Shown piece by piece: positions 46,621-57,782 of a stretch of DNA of 64,000 bases. A program made the position numbers and the translations under genes. The DNA comes from Gorsachius magnificus (taxonomy: Eukaryota; Chordata; Aves; Pelecaniformes; Ardeidae), in the NCBI GenBank assembly GCA_034008185.1, contig CM067083.1, positions 118,504,837-118,568,836 of the forward strand, written 5' to 3'. Under the pieces are notes generated by a model. That model was not told the origin of the DNA. It was given only the letters and a program-made list of their open reading frames with translations, and ran no database searches. Each line of letters starts with the position of its first letter. Position 1 is the stretch's first letter.

Positions 46621-48351
46621 AGTAAGTCTAGTTGTGAAGAAATTTAGTGAAGTGCCTGGGCAGGAAATCAGGTTTGTTTTGGGGTTTTTTTGTGACTCAT
46701 TTTGTTAGCGTTAAGCACTTGCCTTCTCCCTGAAGTGAAATTTGTGTGCCTGATTGCTGTGTCATGGATCCTGCCTTAAGTGCTGCGACCAGGGTGAGAA
46801 ACAAAATGAGTGCAAAGAAAAAGCAGGCAGAGCCCAAGGTGCTGCTCCAAGGTTTCCCTTTTCCTGTACAGCTGGGACTAACCTGATGGCTTTTTCTTTG
46901 CTGTGGCTGATGTGGTAACACCAGCAAACCCCTTCATGCCAGTGGTCACAACTCCGGTGCTCTCCTCCATCTGTTGTAGTGACTGCAGAGAAAGGCTCCC
47001 TTCTCTGCATCTTTTCTTTTTCTCTTTGCTTTGCCAGGATGATGCATTTATTTGGGTTGGGTGTCAAGCAACATCCATGGCTAGAACAACACCACTGACT
47101 GCCAGAATCAGGTCACTGCTGGTCCCTCGATGAAAGCTTGGTTATTTCAGGCTTTGGCATTCTGTAGCGCTTAGATGATTATTTACAAACATTGCACCGT
47201 GGAAGCTCCCATCCAAATTGCACTTCACTTTATAAACTACATTGGATGGGCTTTGGGCAGGGGTGAGACAGGGCAGGACACAACCCTCAGTAAACGCATA
47301 AATGAAAACAAAAAGCAAGAAGAAAGGAAAGGAAATACAGGTTGAGCAGCTCCAAAGACACAGACTGAAGATGTGGAGGTGGGTGGTGGGGTCATTCAAT
47401 CCTGTTACAAAGAAATGACAGTTTGTTGTTCCAAGGCAGAAGTGCAAAAGGTAAATAGAAATACCTTCTTCCTTCAAGGAAGAAACCCAGCTTTTATGCT
47501 GCTTGAAAACAGTAATCAAGCATTTAACTGTCTCACAAGTAAGAGATGCTAATGAGAAGTTTTCTGTTTCAAATTGCAGTCCTAGATAATTTATGGAAGA
47601 GAGGGGATGGGGCTTGTAATAATGCTGAGGTGACTCTTGGGTGCTTTGCCTTCCTCGTGTTCAGGTCTGATCCTGCTGAGGTGTGTTTTGGGCGATGGGA
47701 AGGCATTTCCTACAAAGTCCCCAGTAATACCTGGAGAGTGCTTCTGGTCTTTCTTGCTTTTTTTTTTTCTGTCATGCTGTAGGTTTGAAACATCTTCTCT
47801 TTGCTGGTAATGGTTGGCTGCATGGGGGAGTGTGAAGGAAATCCATTGGGACTAAATTTCTAGTACACAGTTTTTCACATCTGAGGACTTGTAAACCCAA
47901 ATTGCCTTTTCCAGTCCTTTGCTCACTGGATCTTTGGTTTGTGTAGCCAACCTGCACAGACGATCTAAAGCTTCACCTTTTATTTAGCTCCCATGGGACA
48001 CGTTTGGGTTTTCTATCTGCTTCCCTAACTTACATGCTTTTCTGACATCCTTATAAAGTTAAAAAGAGTTTTGTTAAGAGCTCCTGGTCAGCTGGCAACA
48101 TGGAGAAACTTGGAGAACAGAGATAATCAAAGCTCAGTTGTCATATCCCAGTAAGGGGATTTGATGACTGAGCTAACAATGGGGACTGAATTAGTCTGGA
48201 TTAAATCTGGAAGGCTCTGGATGTTTGGGGAAAGCGACCTGGAAACCGAGACTGATTTGTAATAGTACTGTGTCTATGGCTAGCAGGCAATTTAAAGTTG
48301 CTGACACAGGCTGGCTTTGTCAGGATCTTCTTGTACATGTGGAGAGGGAAC
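46621..48351. other. Unique, gene-free sequence
   Basis: No gene or repeat is recognised. The 125-codon minus-strand frame at 47519-47142 lacks any domain and is read as chance. Confidence 0.5.
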
Positions 48352-49330
48352 TGCTTCACTCTTGAGTCATGCAACTGTAAGCTCCTTTCCAGAGGTCATT
48401 AGTCACCAAGCAGGATGGACACTGACCACTCCTGACAGATGCTCGGTCAGGGGAGGCTCTTCCGGCAATGCACTTCCATGCTTTCCTTTCCATTAGAAGT
48501 GTTTTCCTAGTGACTAACCAAAATTTTCCTGATGCAATTTCTCTTAGCCTGTTACTTCTCATGTGTCCAAATAAGCATAGAAAACAGATTATTTCTTTCT
48601 GATGTCTAGCAATCTTTATATTTTTGATGCCTGTTTTCACATCTCCCAGGTTCCTTCTCAGTCTTCTGCTGCTTATGGTGACAGTATCAGTATTCCCCAA
48701 ATTAGTGGTTGTTCTTTTTCTCTCCTCCGGACTCTCTCCTAGATGTCCATGTTTCACTTGCAACCAAGAGCCCCAGACCAGGCCCAGTACTCTAGCTGTG
48801 ATTTTACTACTGATGGGCGAAAGGAAAGGGTTTAGATCTTCTGGTCTGAGGTCCATCACCACTTGATATCACTGGTTGATGTTCACCCTTGCGATCTGCA
48901 GGACTGCTATGTGGAAAGCTGATTTTCATCCTATATTTGCCGAGTGGATTGTTCCTAGTTGACTTTGGTATCTTGGACTTGTCTGTATCCCCAGCCTCTC
49001 AAGATCATGTTGAATTCTCTCCCTCTCCCTTTAAAACAGTCCTTCCTAGCTTGGTATCATCTGCAAATGTAATAAACATTATCTATATTCCAGCATCTTG
49101 GTCATCATCCATGTACTCTGTGTCCAGGAAAATGAAAATATTTTCATTAGAACTGGATCTAGGACTGACCTCTGCAAACCCCCACTTGATGTATCCTTTC
49201 ACTGTGAAAAAAGAATCATTGATAACTACACTCTAACCGCTTTTCCAGCTAGTTTAGTTCCTGCCCTAATAGCACACCATGTTTCTGTAGTTTGATTATG
49301 AGAAGGTCCTGAGAGACACTGTTCTTTCCG
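48352..49330 (-). mobile_element. Old CR1/L3-like LINE, minus strand
   Basis: Landmarks of antisense CR1 ORF2 appear in the right order on the plus strand. At 48720-48800, CTCCGGACTCTCTCCTAG, CCAAGAGCCCCAGACCAG and CCAGTACTCTAGCTGTG match the LWSP/PHLEYC region. At about 49040-49080, CTTGGTATCATCTGCAAATG matches the antisense ADDTKL box. At 49080-49180 are remnants of the upstream NDL/VLF region. The 3' part (48360-48480) preserves a GGAAGAGCCTCCCCTGACCG block in the tail. Many indels break every frame. It is a long but deeply decayed copy, and the 168-codon frame at 48862-48356 is part of this decay. Confidence 0.75.
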
Positions 49331-51352
49331 AGACACTGCTGATGTGGAGCCTCTGGATAGGGAGGGTTCAGCTTAACAGCAAATTAATCCTCTGGTGAAG
49401 GCAAACCATAAAGGAAATGCTGGAACACACAGTGGTCACACTGAAGGCTACTGCTCATTTTTCTTTCCTCGTTTTCTGAGAAGCAGCACAGCCCCGCTTC
49501 TCAAGACCACACGACGTTTGACTCTAATGCTGCAAGGCAAACAGTGCATCTTTCAGAAGATTTTTGTTCGACTTTCGTGCTAGACGCACATGAAGTCTTC
49601 CCTCTCCAAAACACCTTTCCCAGGACAGGGGAATACTGTGTAGGATGAGTGCTGGTGTTCCCACACCTTTCTGAATAGCTGCACAGTAGGAAGCCAGCCT
49701 TGCCTGGAAAATAGATTTTATTTATTTGTGGAATTGGTAAGTCCTGGTTTGTGATGACATTTTTGTAGATTAAAACATAGGAGTCCGATTACTTATGAAC
49801 AATAGTAAGTGAGATCCAGCCATGGATATATGATACTGCATATAAATAGGTGCTAAGTAGGAATATGCTGTTAGGACAGTTTTTAGTGCGACTGCATTAG
49901 CTGGGAGGAAGGCAAAAATTAATTTTCTTTCTACGGTGTTTGCATCACAGATTCTGACTTTAGCTCACCTCTGATCAAACTCTATTTATATTAAATATAC
50001 AGAGACATGACTTTTTGTCTGCGCCTCTGACTACTCTCACTGGCTGCATCCATACCAGTAAACTGCACAGGTCCAAGGTGTGGAGTGGGCTCAAGTACTG
50101 CCCTGCACCGTCCAAACTTTTAAATTGTTCCTTGTGCTCTTTGCCCTGGCTTTGTCCCCTCATCCAGGCATGGTCAGGGAGCTGGTGTGGGCCACTGACT
50201 CTTCCCAGTAAGCAGTATGAATGAAGCCATGCTGTGTGGGGGGGCGCGAGGGAGAAAGCTTAGCCATATGGACACAAGCTGTGCTGGGTGTAATGCCCCG
50301 CGGGTCAGAGAATGAGCCTTGACCTGTCTTATTTATAAGCATAGGCATCGCAACTACAGCGCAATTTCTTACAACTGTAAGAAAAGGTACAAAATACTGA
50401 CGTACTAATTTTAAATTATTTTGAAAGGTTTCCTTCCCCTTGCGCATCTACCGGGGTTGTTTCCAAGTCCAGATGTTAGTACTTGCACATAGGTGACTTT
50501 TATTGCTGTTCACATGTGTCTGACTTTGTTTGGACAAAGGTTCTTTTGTGCTTGAGGCTTAGAGCTTCATGAGCCATGGGTTTGCCTTCAAAATAGTCTT
50601 TTCATGAGTGTTATTAATATCTAACTAATGGTGTGGAGGAGGAGAAAGTAAAGTTTGCTGTTTAGATTTTTGACTCGTTGAATTTTTTTCTGTGAGCAGA
50701 TGAGTGACTCTGTGTACGACGACGCTTATACATATGGTTCATGATGTGACTTGAGCTGAATTATAAGCTCTTTACCACCAAAGCAGGGCAAACCTGGCTG
50801 CTTGCTCCTGCTGATTGTTTGATAATGGCAGAAAATTAAAAAGCAAAAAAAGCGATGGTTTGAATTTGTAACTGAAATCATCTCACTTTTGACTGGGCAA
50901 GGGGGGAGAGATCAGGCTGAAGGGTCTGGATTTGGGGATAGCTAGAAGTAGGGAAAGAAGGCGAATCAGTGTCAGAAAGAAAAAAAAGCAGAGAAGAAAG
51001 GAGGGAAACTAAAACCTCCCCTTCTTGGCAACAGTAGACACTTAATTTGGCTTAGCTGTTTGGTGAAATCTTGCTTTTCCAGGCGATGGAGATATGTGGG
51101 TGCCTTCAAAAAATAGGTCAGTCCATGAATCCAGGACACCTATTGTAGGATGGGCTCAATTGCTTTGGGAAGGTGACTTTGCCTGTATGCTTAGTCTCAA
51201 CCAAAGTTTCTCTTCTTTCTGTTATTGGAGCTAATATTTGGTATCTTGAATGATATAAAGGCTGATTAGCAGAAGCATTTCTCGATGCTAAAATCCATTG
51301 GTCACCACATACTCCCATACCAGCCATGTTTGATATTGGGCTTCATTTGTGT
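49331..51352. other. Unique, gene-free sequence
   Basis: No gene or repeat is recognised. A purine-rich stretch (AGAAAG/GGAGGG) lies at about 50950-51010. Confidence 0.5.
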
Positions 51353-51998
51353 CGGCAAGTCTGCAGATGACACTAAGCTGAGCAGTGCGGTTGAGCTTGA
51401 GAAAAGAGATTCCATCCAGAGGGACCTTGACAGCCTTGAGGAGTGGGCCCTTGCGAATCTCATGAAGTTCAACAAGGCCAAGTGCAAGGTCCTGCACCTG
51501 GGCAATCCCCAATATCAGTACAGGTTGGGAGAAGAATGGATTGAGAGCAGCCCTGTGGAGAAGGACTTAGGGGTATTGGTGGATGAAATATTGGACATGA
51601 GCCAGCAATGTGTGCTTGCAGCCCAGAAAGCCAATTGTATCCTGGGCTGCATAACAAGAAGTGTGGCCAGTAGTTGAGGGAGGTGATTCTCCTCCCCTGC
51701 TCCACTCTCCTGAGACCCCACCTGGGGTCCTGCATCCAGCTCTGGGGTCCCAAGCACAAGAAAGACACGGACCTGTTGGAGTGGGTCCAGAGGAGGGCCA
51801 CAAAAATGGAACACCTCTCCTATGAAAAAAGGCTGAGGGAGGTGCAGTTGTTCAGCCTGGAGAAGAGAAGGCTCCGGAGAGATGTTATTGTGGCTTTTCA
51901 ATATTTAAAGGGGGCTTGTAAGAAAGATGGAGAGAGACTTTTTTACCTTTTTACCTGTAGTGAGAAGTGACAACAGTTTTAAACTGGAAGAGTGTAGG
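51353..51998 (+). mobile_element. CR1 LINE, 5' part of an interrupted copy
   Basis: This is a 5'-truncated CR1 ORF2 starting near the RT box C (ADDTKLSS at about 51366) and continuing through [12 protein letters not shown] and [16 protein letters not shown] stop or small deletion near 51676 shifts the frame, after which [19 protein letters not shown] and LEKRRLRRDVIVAFQYLKG continue in another frame to 51969. Compared with the copy at 4.7 kb, it is diverged and shorter. The element resumes at 52547 after a solo LTR. With the two pieces joined in thought it would be about 880 bp of CR1. Confidence 0.95.
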
Positions 51999-52541
51999 TG
52001 TCCTGGTTTCTGCTGGGACAGAGCTAATTTTCTTCCTAGTAGCTGGCACAGGGCTGCGTTTTGGATTTAGTACTAGAAGAATGTTGATAACACACTGATG
52101 TTTTAGTTGTTGCTAAGCAGTGCCTACACCAGTCAAGGACTTTTTCAGCTTCCTCTGCTCTGCCAGGGGCACGAGAAGCTGGGAGGGGGCACAGCCAGGA
52201 CAGCTGACCCCAACTGGCCCAAGGGACATTCCAGACCATAGGACATCATGCTCAGGGGGAGATGGCTGGGGGACAGCAATTGCTGCTTGGGATGGGATGG
52301 GCATTGGTCAGCTGGTGGTGAGCAATTACATTGTGCATCACTTGTTTTGTATATTCTGTATATTCTCTTACCATTATTATTATTATTGTTATTCTTTTCC
52401 TCTGCTGTTTTATTAAATTGTCTTTATCTCAACCCACGGGTTTTAGTTTTTTTCCCGATTCTCTCCCCCATCCCACTGAGGGAGGGGAGGTGAGTGAGCG
52501 GCTGTGTGGTGTTCAGCTGCCTGATGGGTTAAACCATGACA
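51999..52541 (+). mobile_element. Solo LTR of an endogenous retrovirus
   Basis: A 543 bp insertion starts TGTCCTGGTTT and ends AAACCATGACA, which are imperfect inverted termini (10 of 11 match) with the canonical TG...CA ends. Exactly the same five bases, GTAGG, flank it on both sides (51994-51998 and 52542-52546), a retroviral integrase target duplication. A poly(A) signal ATTAAA is at 52412-52417, followed by a T/G-rich region, which orients the LTR on the plus strand. There is an ATT microrepeat at 52371-52386. The sequence resembles, from memory, the TguLTR5-type LTRs common in Neoaves. I see no TATA box, although related copies as I recall them carry one. There are no internal genes, so it arose by recombination between two LTRs. 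Confidence 0.93.
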
Positions 52542-52783
52542 GTAGGTTTAGTTTAGACATAAGGAAGAAATTTGCTATGATGAGGGTGGTGAGGCACTGG
52601 AATGGGTTGCCCAGAGAAGTTGTGGATGCCCCATCATTGGAAGTGTTCAAGGTCAGGTTGGACAGGTCTCTGAGCAACCTGATCTAGTGAAAGATGTCCC
52701 TGCCCCTGCCCACGGCAGGGGAACTGGACTAGATGATCTTTGAAGGTCCCTTCCAACCCAAGCCATTCTATGATTCTGTAATT
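52542..52783 (+). mobile_element. CR1 LINE, 3' part of the interrupted copy
   Basis: The CR1 resumes at once after the 5 bp duplication. [20 protein letters not shown] (52554 on) is followed by [20 protein letters not shown], the ORF2 end (TAG at 52686-52688), the 3' UTR with GGACTAGATGATCTTTGAAGG, and the CATTCTATGATTCTGTAA end at about 52764-52783. The normal TGG of this copy shows that the TAG at 6511 in the other copy is a mutation. Confidence 0.95.
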
Positions 52784-54109
52784 TGGACTCCCGTTAACAT
52801 GTCTCAAGACTGGTTTTCAGTTTATTTTATACATCACATCTCTTTGCAGTTCTTTTTTGCAGATTTAGGGCTTGTTGTTCTTAAGTGTCTCTCTTGGGTC
52901 AGGAAGACAGTCTGGAAAAGCACACAGAACCAAAATGTGAAATAAAGAATAACCCACCCTGAGCTATAAAGGATTTCTCATGGGGAAACATTTCATCAGA
53001 AGAGTGGTTTCTGTTTGGAGTTCAGGTGCATTAATGGTAACCTTAGCCACTGGCCTGCTCTTCCCAAGCTATCATTTCTTATACTGGAGCTCTCAGCATC
53101 GTCTGTCAAATGCCTTGAGAGGCCATTGCAGGTCTTCAGACTAGTGGTGATATTGCTTTTCTTCCGACAGTGTGTACCTAACAGTCCTGAAACGGCCCGG
53201 TGTACCAGGACCCGCTATGTCACACCAGCACCTTAACACAGCACGTAAACTCCCGTGGTAATTACATAATGGAACCGAGTAGAAGTGTACTGGGATATTT
53301 GGGTTTTTTTGCACAGGATACTTCTAAAAGTTCGCAGACATGTCTCTATTAAATCCACGCTTTGTTCATTGCATATAGACGAACCTTCTGAAATGTCCTT
53401 AATAAGCTCCAGCAGGAATTGGTCCACTCACAAGATTTACCAGCTCGGTGATTTTTTTTCACACTTCTGATTGATTGGCAATTATGGGGTCTGCCTGTCA
53501 CAGCTTTCCAGCATAGAACTGGTGATTATTTTCCTCCATTGACAGTGTTACGAGCCAAGCTCTGAGCCTTTGGCAGTTCTCTGAATTGCTCATCGTCATC
53601 TTGAATTTAGATTTCATGATAATTAGGATGTCTGAGCCGGACAGTGAGGGCAGGCAATCTGATCTAACCCTCCAACATGTACGTTACTGTTTTTCAAGCC
53701 AGCTGCGTGCTGTGAAAGCAGACTGGGAAGCTCCTAAGTTGTTAAAGGTGAAGGGGATAAAAATGAGTTTTCTTTCACACGCCACTTCTGAGTGGTTTGC
53801 AAACCACATCTTGAGTGTCAGCAGGACACAGGAGGGGTGTGTGGTCATGTCACACTGTAAACAGGAATTAAACAGACTGTTTTGTAGATGCACGTTGGTG
53901 AAAGTTGCTCCCCGCTTGCTTTTATGGCAAGACTCAAGCCCTGCTCCAGCGCAGCATGGGCCACTTTGCTCCCTGTAGCATTTTTGGTTCTCAGTGCTTT
54001 CAGATGCCGTGGGAGAAAAGGAACCTCAAACCGAAATGGGGCACTAGTCATAACCAGATGTTGGGCTGCCTTGTGTGCCGGGAAGTGGAGGGCGATCAAT
54101 CACAGGCCG

Positions 54110-54143
54110 ACATGTGTCAGGGTGTGACACCCCATACACATGT
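54110..54143. promoter_or_regulatory. Two-tier dyad of T-box-like half-sites
   Basis: Outer arms ACATGTGT (54110-54117) and ACACATGT (54136-54143) are exact complements. Nested inside is GGGTGTGACACCC (54120-54132), itself an inverted repeat about a single central base with two overlapping GGTGTGA-type words. The outer right arm contains the palindromic E-box CACATGTG (54137-54144). Symmetry on two scales within 34 bp is unlikely by chance and suits a dimeric binding site. Function is inferred only. Confidence 0.4.
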
Positions 54144-54531
54144 GATTGCCATTAACAATTTGCTCTGCAAGTGCAAGCGAGAGTGAATGCAAATAACAAG
54201 GCAGTAAACAAAGAGGGGCTCGGCGCCTGCGGGGCTGCGTGCTGATTTTCAAAGGTGGCGGGGTGAGATGCACTAACTTACGTGTTGTCTCCATGGGACA
54301 AACGCAAGTGGAGAAAGGTTGGAACTAGAGTGCAGGAGTCAGGGCTGTGAGAAAAGAGCATTGACAGGAAATAAACACATGCAAAATGACTTTTTTTAGG
54401 TTAAAGGGTCTTATTAACTAGTCTTAGAGAGAAGATTATGCGTAAAAGACTCCATTGCCTGCTTAATATACTATTTATGGTCTGGTGTACCTGCCTGCCT
54501 TTTTTTCTCATTTAATTTCTTCTCCCCCAAG

Positions 54532-54580
54532 TGTGTGATCTACACTGTTGAGAGCAGTGACATACCCAGAGCCAAACCAG
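54532..54580 (+). other. Candidate 49 bp coding exon, unproven
   Basis: A very strong acceptor (about 35 bases of nearly pure pyrimidine, ending CTTCTCCCCCAAG|T) is followed by 49 bp and a good donor (CCAG|GTAAGCC). Only phase 0 is open, reading CVIYTVESSDIPRAKP with one base left over. The other frames close within 20 bases. The length fits vertebrate small exons. I do not recognise the peptide. If joined to the segment at 60406, the reading frame would stay open. It is the best single exon candidate on the plus strand. Confidence 0.28.
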
Positions 54581-54642
54581 GTAAGCCATGATTCTTTTAG
54601 GGGGCTCCAGGCAGGACTCCATCACAGATAAGCAATGAAACA

Positions 54643-54765
54643 GGATCATAGGGTGGTAGGGCACAGGGTAATTCAGGTTGGGAGGGAGCTCTGAAGAATC
54701 CTACCTCCTGCTGAAAGCTGGATCAGCTATGAGGGCAGATTGGGTTGCTCGGGGCTTTAAATTTG
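54643..54765 (-). mobile_element. Short CR1 3' end, minus strand
   Basis: On the plus strand, GGATCATAGGGTGGTAGGG, CAGGTTGGGAGGGAGCTCTG, CCTACCTCCTGCTGAAAGCTGG and GCAGATTGGGTTGCTCGGGGC follow the reversed CR1 tail 'atcatagaatggtttgggttggaagggacctct..caacctcctgctcaaagcagg..gcaggttgctcagggc'. It is cut at about 120 bp, so it is a very short 5'-truncated insertion or a trimmed one. Confidence 0.75.
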
Positions 54766-55790
54766 GTAGGATATAAGATGTTGGAAAACAGGACAAATGC
54801 GGAGGTGGTGTATATAGCTCTTGTGCCTCCTGCCACTTTCAAATTGGAAAGGAAAGGAAACTTAACTTTTTACTCTTTGAGTTGTCCCTCACGTAGGGAC
54901 AGTTTTGGCTTAGTCTTAAAGGGAACGCAGTGAAAGTGTACATGAAGAGATGCCATCAGAGCGTCACTGAGAGCCAAGAGAGCCACTCTTGGGGGTTGCT
55001 TGGTTAATCTGTGTGTTGATGCAAGACGGGTCTGCAAAATACGCATAAGCATTTACAAGATACTGACAGGAATTAGACACGGGCCTTTCTTTCTCTGTGC
55101 ATGCTGAAAATCTCAGCCTTTAGCTTTGGCCCAATCTAGTTTTAAATTAGGCGTTTCTGTCTGAACCACAATTAAGGAGTTTTGAGCTAAGTCCCCTTAC
55201 CATACAGTCATCCTCAGCTAATACTGTACACACAGATGTGGATATAGCACAGCTGGTGCAAAGTGCTTTAAATTGTCTGTGTTGGCAATGCAGATGGGAT
55301 GGAAAGAGAGAGAGGATTAAGAACTAGGGAAGGGGCATGTGTCTTTGTACTGGGAGAAAGCTGGCTCTTGGAGGACTGGCCTAAACCAAGACAGAGAATT
55401 TAAGAAGTGATGTCTAATCTGGGGGATTCCTTAGAGACAGCAGGGGACAGCAAGAGGGACACCAGTTAGGGGGAACAGGAGAAGGAGGAGTGTTGGCTGC
55501 ACGAGTACGTGGGGAAGAGCTGGGAGGGGACCAGACAATTTTGGCAGAAAAGAAAGGAGTCTGGTGGTGCTGAGATCACAGGAAATACCACCTTAGTGTG
55601 CAAATAAATAATAATACTAGTGCAGGAGCTGATAGTGTAGGATTATAGGCCATGTTTGGGACAACGTGAGGTTAAGTGCTTTTAAAAACAGAGTTGAAGG
55701 TGCATGCTTTAGCATAATGGGAAACTCATTGCGCATACATTTAAATATCTTCTCCAGTGCAGCCAGTGTTTTATAAAGGTCCTAGGCTTA
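54766..55790. other. Unique, gene-free sequence
   Basis: No gene or repeat is recognised. Purine-rich G/A runs lie at 55440-55560. Confidence 0.5.
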
Positions 55791-56560
55791 TTCATAGAGT
55801 TTAAAAGCCGGAAGGGACCATGGGATCATCCAACATGATCTAATATGTGTTATTACATCTTATCTAGTTGCTTTTATCCTAAGCTCAGTACAATAAACAC
55901 ATCCCATCTTGGGGTTCAGGCCTGATTTGGAGAACCCATAAGAAGGACAATTCACCCGTGGCAGTGATAGTAAAGAGTAGTGATCCTGACTGTCCAAGGC
56001 TTGTACTGTGTCTCTAATCTGGGATGTGTCCAGCTAGTGGTTCTTGGTGTGACTCCCTCTGCTAGACTGAAGTGTTCACTGGAAGCCAGTGGTTTCTTTC
56101 TCTTAATACATCAAGTCAAATCACCTTTCACAGGTTCCATGTTGGTACAAACATTATCTTTTTCCATTTTCCAGCATAAAGCATTTTTTTTAATGTCTTA
56201 AATCACACCACTGCCTCATCTTTGCTGCTTCTTTCATCTTTTTTCAAGTTAAAACAAATGGACTGCCTGAGTTATATATGATGTTCCAGTTCAGTCTCAC
56301 CCATGCCACGTAGAAGAGGTAACATGCCCTGTCCCTAAACTACTCCTCCCTTTTATCTCCAAGTAACATGCCACGGTCAGAGCACTGCACTGCGTGTTCT
56401 TTATCCACTGTGACCTCTGTGTGTTTTTCCACTGCTGCTGTTCCCAAGGTACTACAGCTCCTCCATCCTTTAGGTACAATGTGACTTAACTCCTGCCCTG
56501 CTGCTGGGCTGGGTGATGGTTTGCTGCCGTAGTTATGTGGGCACAGACAGACTGAGGTCA
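55791..56560 (-). mobile_element. Old turtle/crocodile-type CR1, minus strand
   Basis: The plus strand opens with TTCATAGAGTTTAAAAGCCGGAAGGGACCATGGGATCATCCAACATG, the reversed end typical of the CR1s abundant in turtles and crocodilians. Further landmarks follow in order: CTCTGCTAGACTGAAG (56060-56075), ATCAAGTCAAATCACC, TGTTCCAGTTCAGTCTCACCC ... AAGAGGTAACATGCCC (56282-56330), and ATCCACTGTGACCTCTGTGTG ... CCTCCATCCTTTAGGTA (56404-56475). It covers about 770 bp of the ORF2 end and is full of indels. The order and spacing make it secure despite low identity. Confidence 0.8.
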
Positions 56561-57664
56561 TCAACCCCAGCACTCTGTGGGGCTAACTGCCCCCAAACCA
56601 AACTTTCCAGTTGGAGGATACGTTTTATATCTGAACAATTCAAGATTTATTGCTTCCCCCGAGGTTCTTTTAGGACGAGATTTTTTCATCAAATTGTTTA
56701 ACTCCACCGTCACATGCAACTTCCTACCCTGACACAGAATCAAACTACGCAGTGTTTACATTTATTTAGAGATGTTCTGTTCCCTGGGGTTTTTTTTTTA
56801 GTTCATTAGCCTTAACTTTGCATTTATTTCAATATACTCAGGGTCCGCTAATTTTCTAATGTTGTAGTCCTCCAGACTGGCATAAGCTGTCTGATATTCT
56901 GTGGATATGCTGGAACTACGCTTGCTTCTGCTGTGGCAGTGCAGGGCATGAAAAATGTTGCCAAAGCATAAAATTGCAACAAGCAGGGAATTCACGTGTG
57001 TGCTAATGTCAAAAAGAATGAATTTAAATGGTGAGTGCTTGCTCAGTGAAGCATGTGGATGATAAGGAACGCACATAGAAACTCGGAAGGCATTTTTAGA
57101 AAATCCTAAATTAGACCATTCAGGCAATTAATAATGGTTCTGTCTGAAGGAAATTTGCATGTACAGTAAATTTGATGTGCAGAATCCTTTAGACTTGTAT
57201 TCATTACTATGGTTTGCCCTGCAAAGGAGGGTGCATATAAGTGTTTCAAGCAAGTAGTGATCATTTTGTCTCAAGCTCCTGTAGAAAAAATATGATCTTC
57301 GGAGAGCTTTGAAAAATATGATTAATCATCACTGCTTCCCCTACAAGGAAGAATGGTTTTGAGATTAGGGCTTTGGAGGGGAATTGGAGGATCTGGTTTG
57401 TGTTTCCCAGCTCTATCACAAACATTCATACATCTTCAGGTTGTATTTCATAATAGTTTATCTAGCAGCTCCATAGAAGCAGAAATAACTGCATTTTCAA
57501 GTGCAATAATTTTGTTGGGTACTAAGCCCTCTGTAAACTCCTTTGCAGCTATGGGAGTTCCTGAAAAGACTAAATGTGTCTCTCTCTACCAAGTTCCTAC
57601 CTTTAAATAGGAATAACCTCTTTCTTTGACCATTTTACTTTCATTTTCCCTTTCCTTTCTGTGT
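56561..57664. other. Unique, gene-free sequence
   Basis: No gene or repeat is recognised. The LINE before it might extend to about 56700, but I cannot follow it. Confidence 0.45.
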
Positions 57665-57780
57665 CAACTCTAAGCATTTTGGAGCAGGGACACTCTTAAA
57701 CTGCATTTGTGTGGTTCCAGGGAGGACCTTGGCCTTGGTTTTGCCTTTGGGTACAATTGTAATATGAATACTAATTTGAA
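57665..57780 (+). repeat. Old L2-like element tail
   Basis: AACTCTAAGCATTTTGGAGCAGGGACACTCTT, then TTGTGTGGTTCCAGGGAGGACC, CTTGGTTTTGCCTTTGGGTAC, TTGTAATATGAATACTAAT follows the amniote repeat tail 'taagctctttggggcagggactgtctt..tgtttgtacagcacc..ttggttggggcctctaggtactactgtaatacaaataat'. The homologous 5' words also occur at 15.15 kb. The family is not resolved. Confidence 0.55.
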
Positions 57781-57782
57781 GT

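Larger units (their letters stand above)
52784..54642. other. Unique sequence with dyad element and one exon-like segment
   Basis: No gene family is recognised. A two-tier inverted repeat (54110-54143) sits in a repeat-free block (about 54090-54260) with an octamer ATGCAAAT near 54188-54195 and SOX/TCF-like AACAA(A/G)G words. The exon-like segment at 54532-54580 is listed separately. Confidence 0.5.

Noticed and set aside
47142..47519. 125-codon minus-strand frame with a hydrophobic stretch
   Set aside because: The hydrophobic run is translated A/G-rich low-complexity DNA; no start context or neighbour support.
48356..48862. 168-codon minus-strand frame as a host gene
   Set aside because: Explained by the old CR1/L3-like LINE that covers it.
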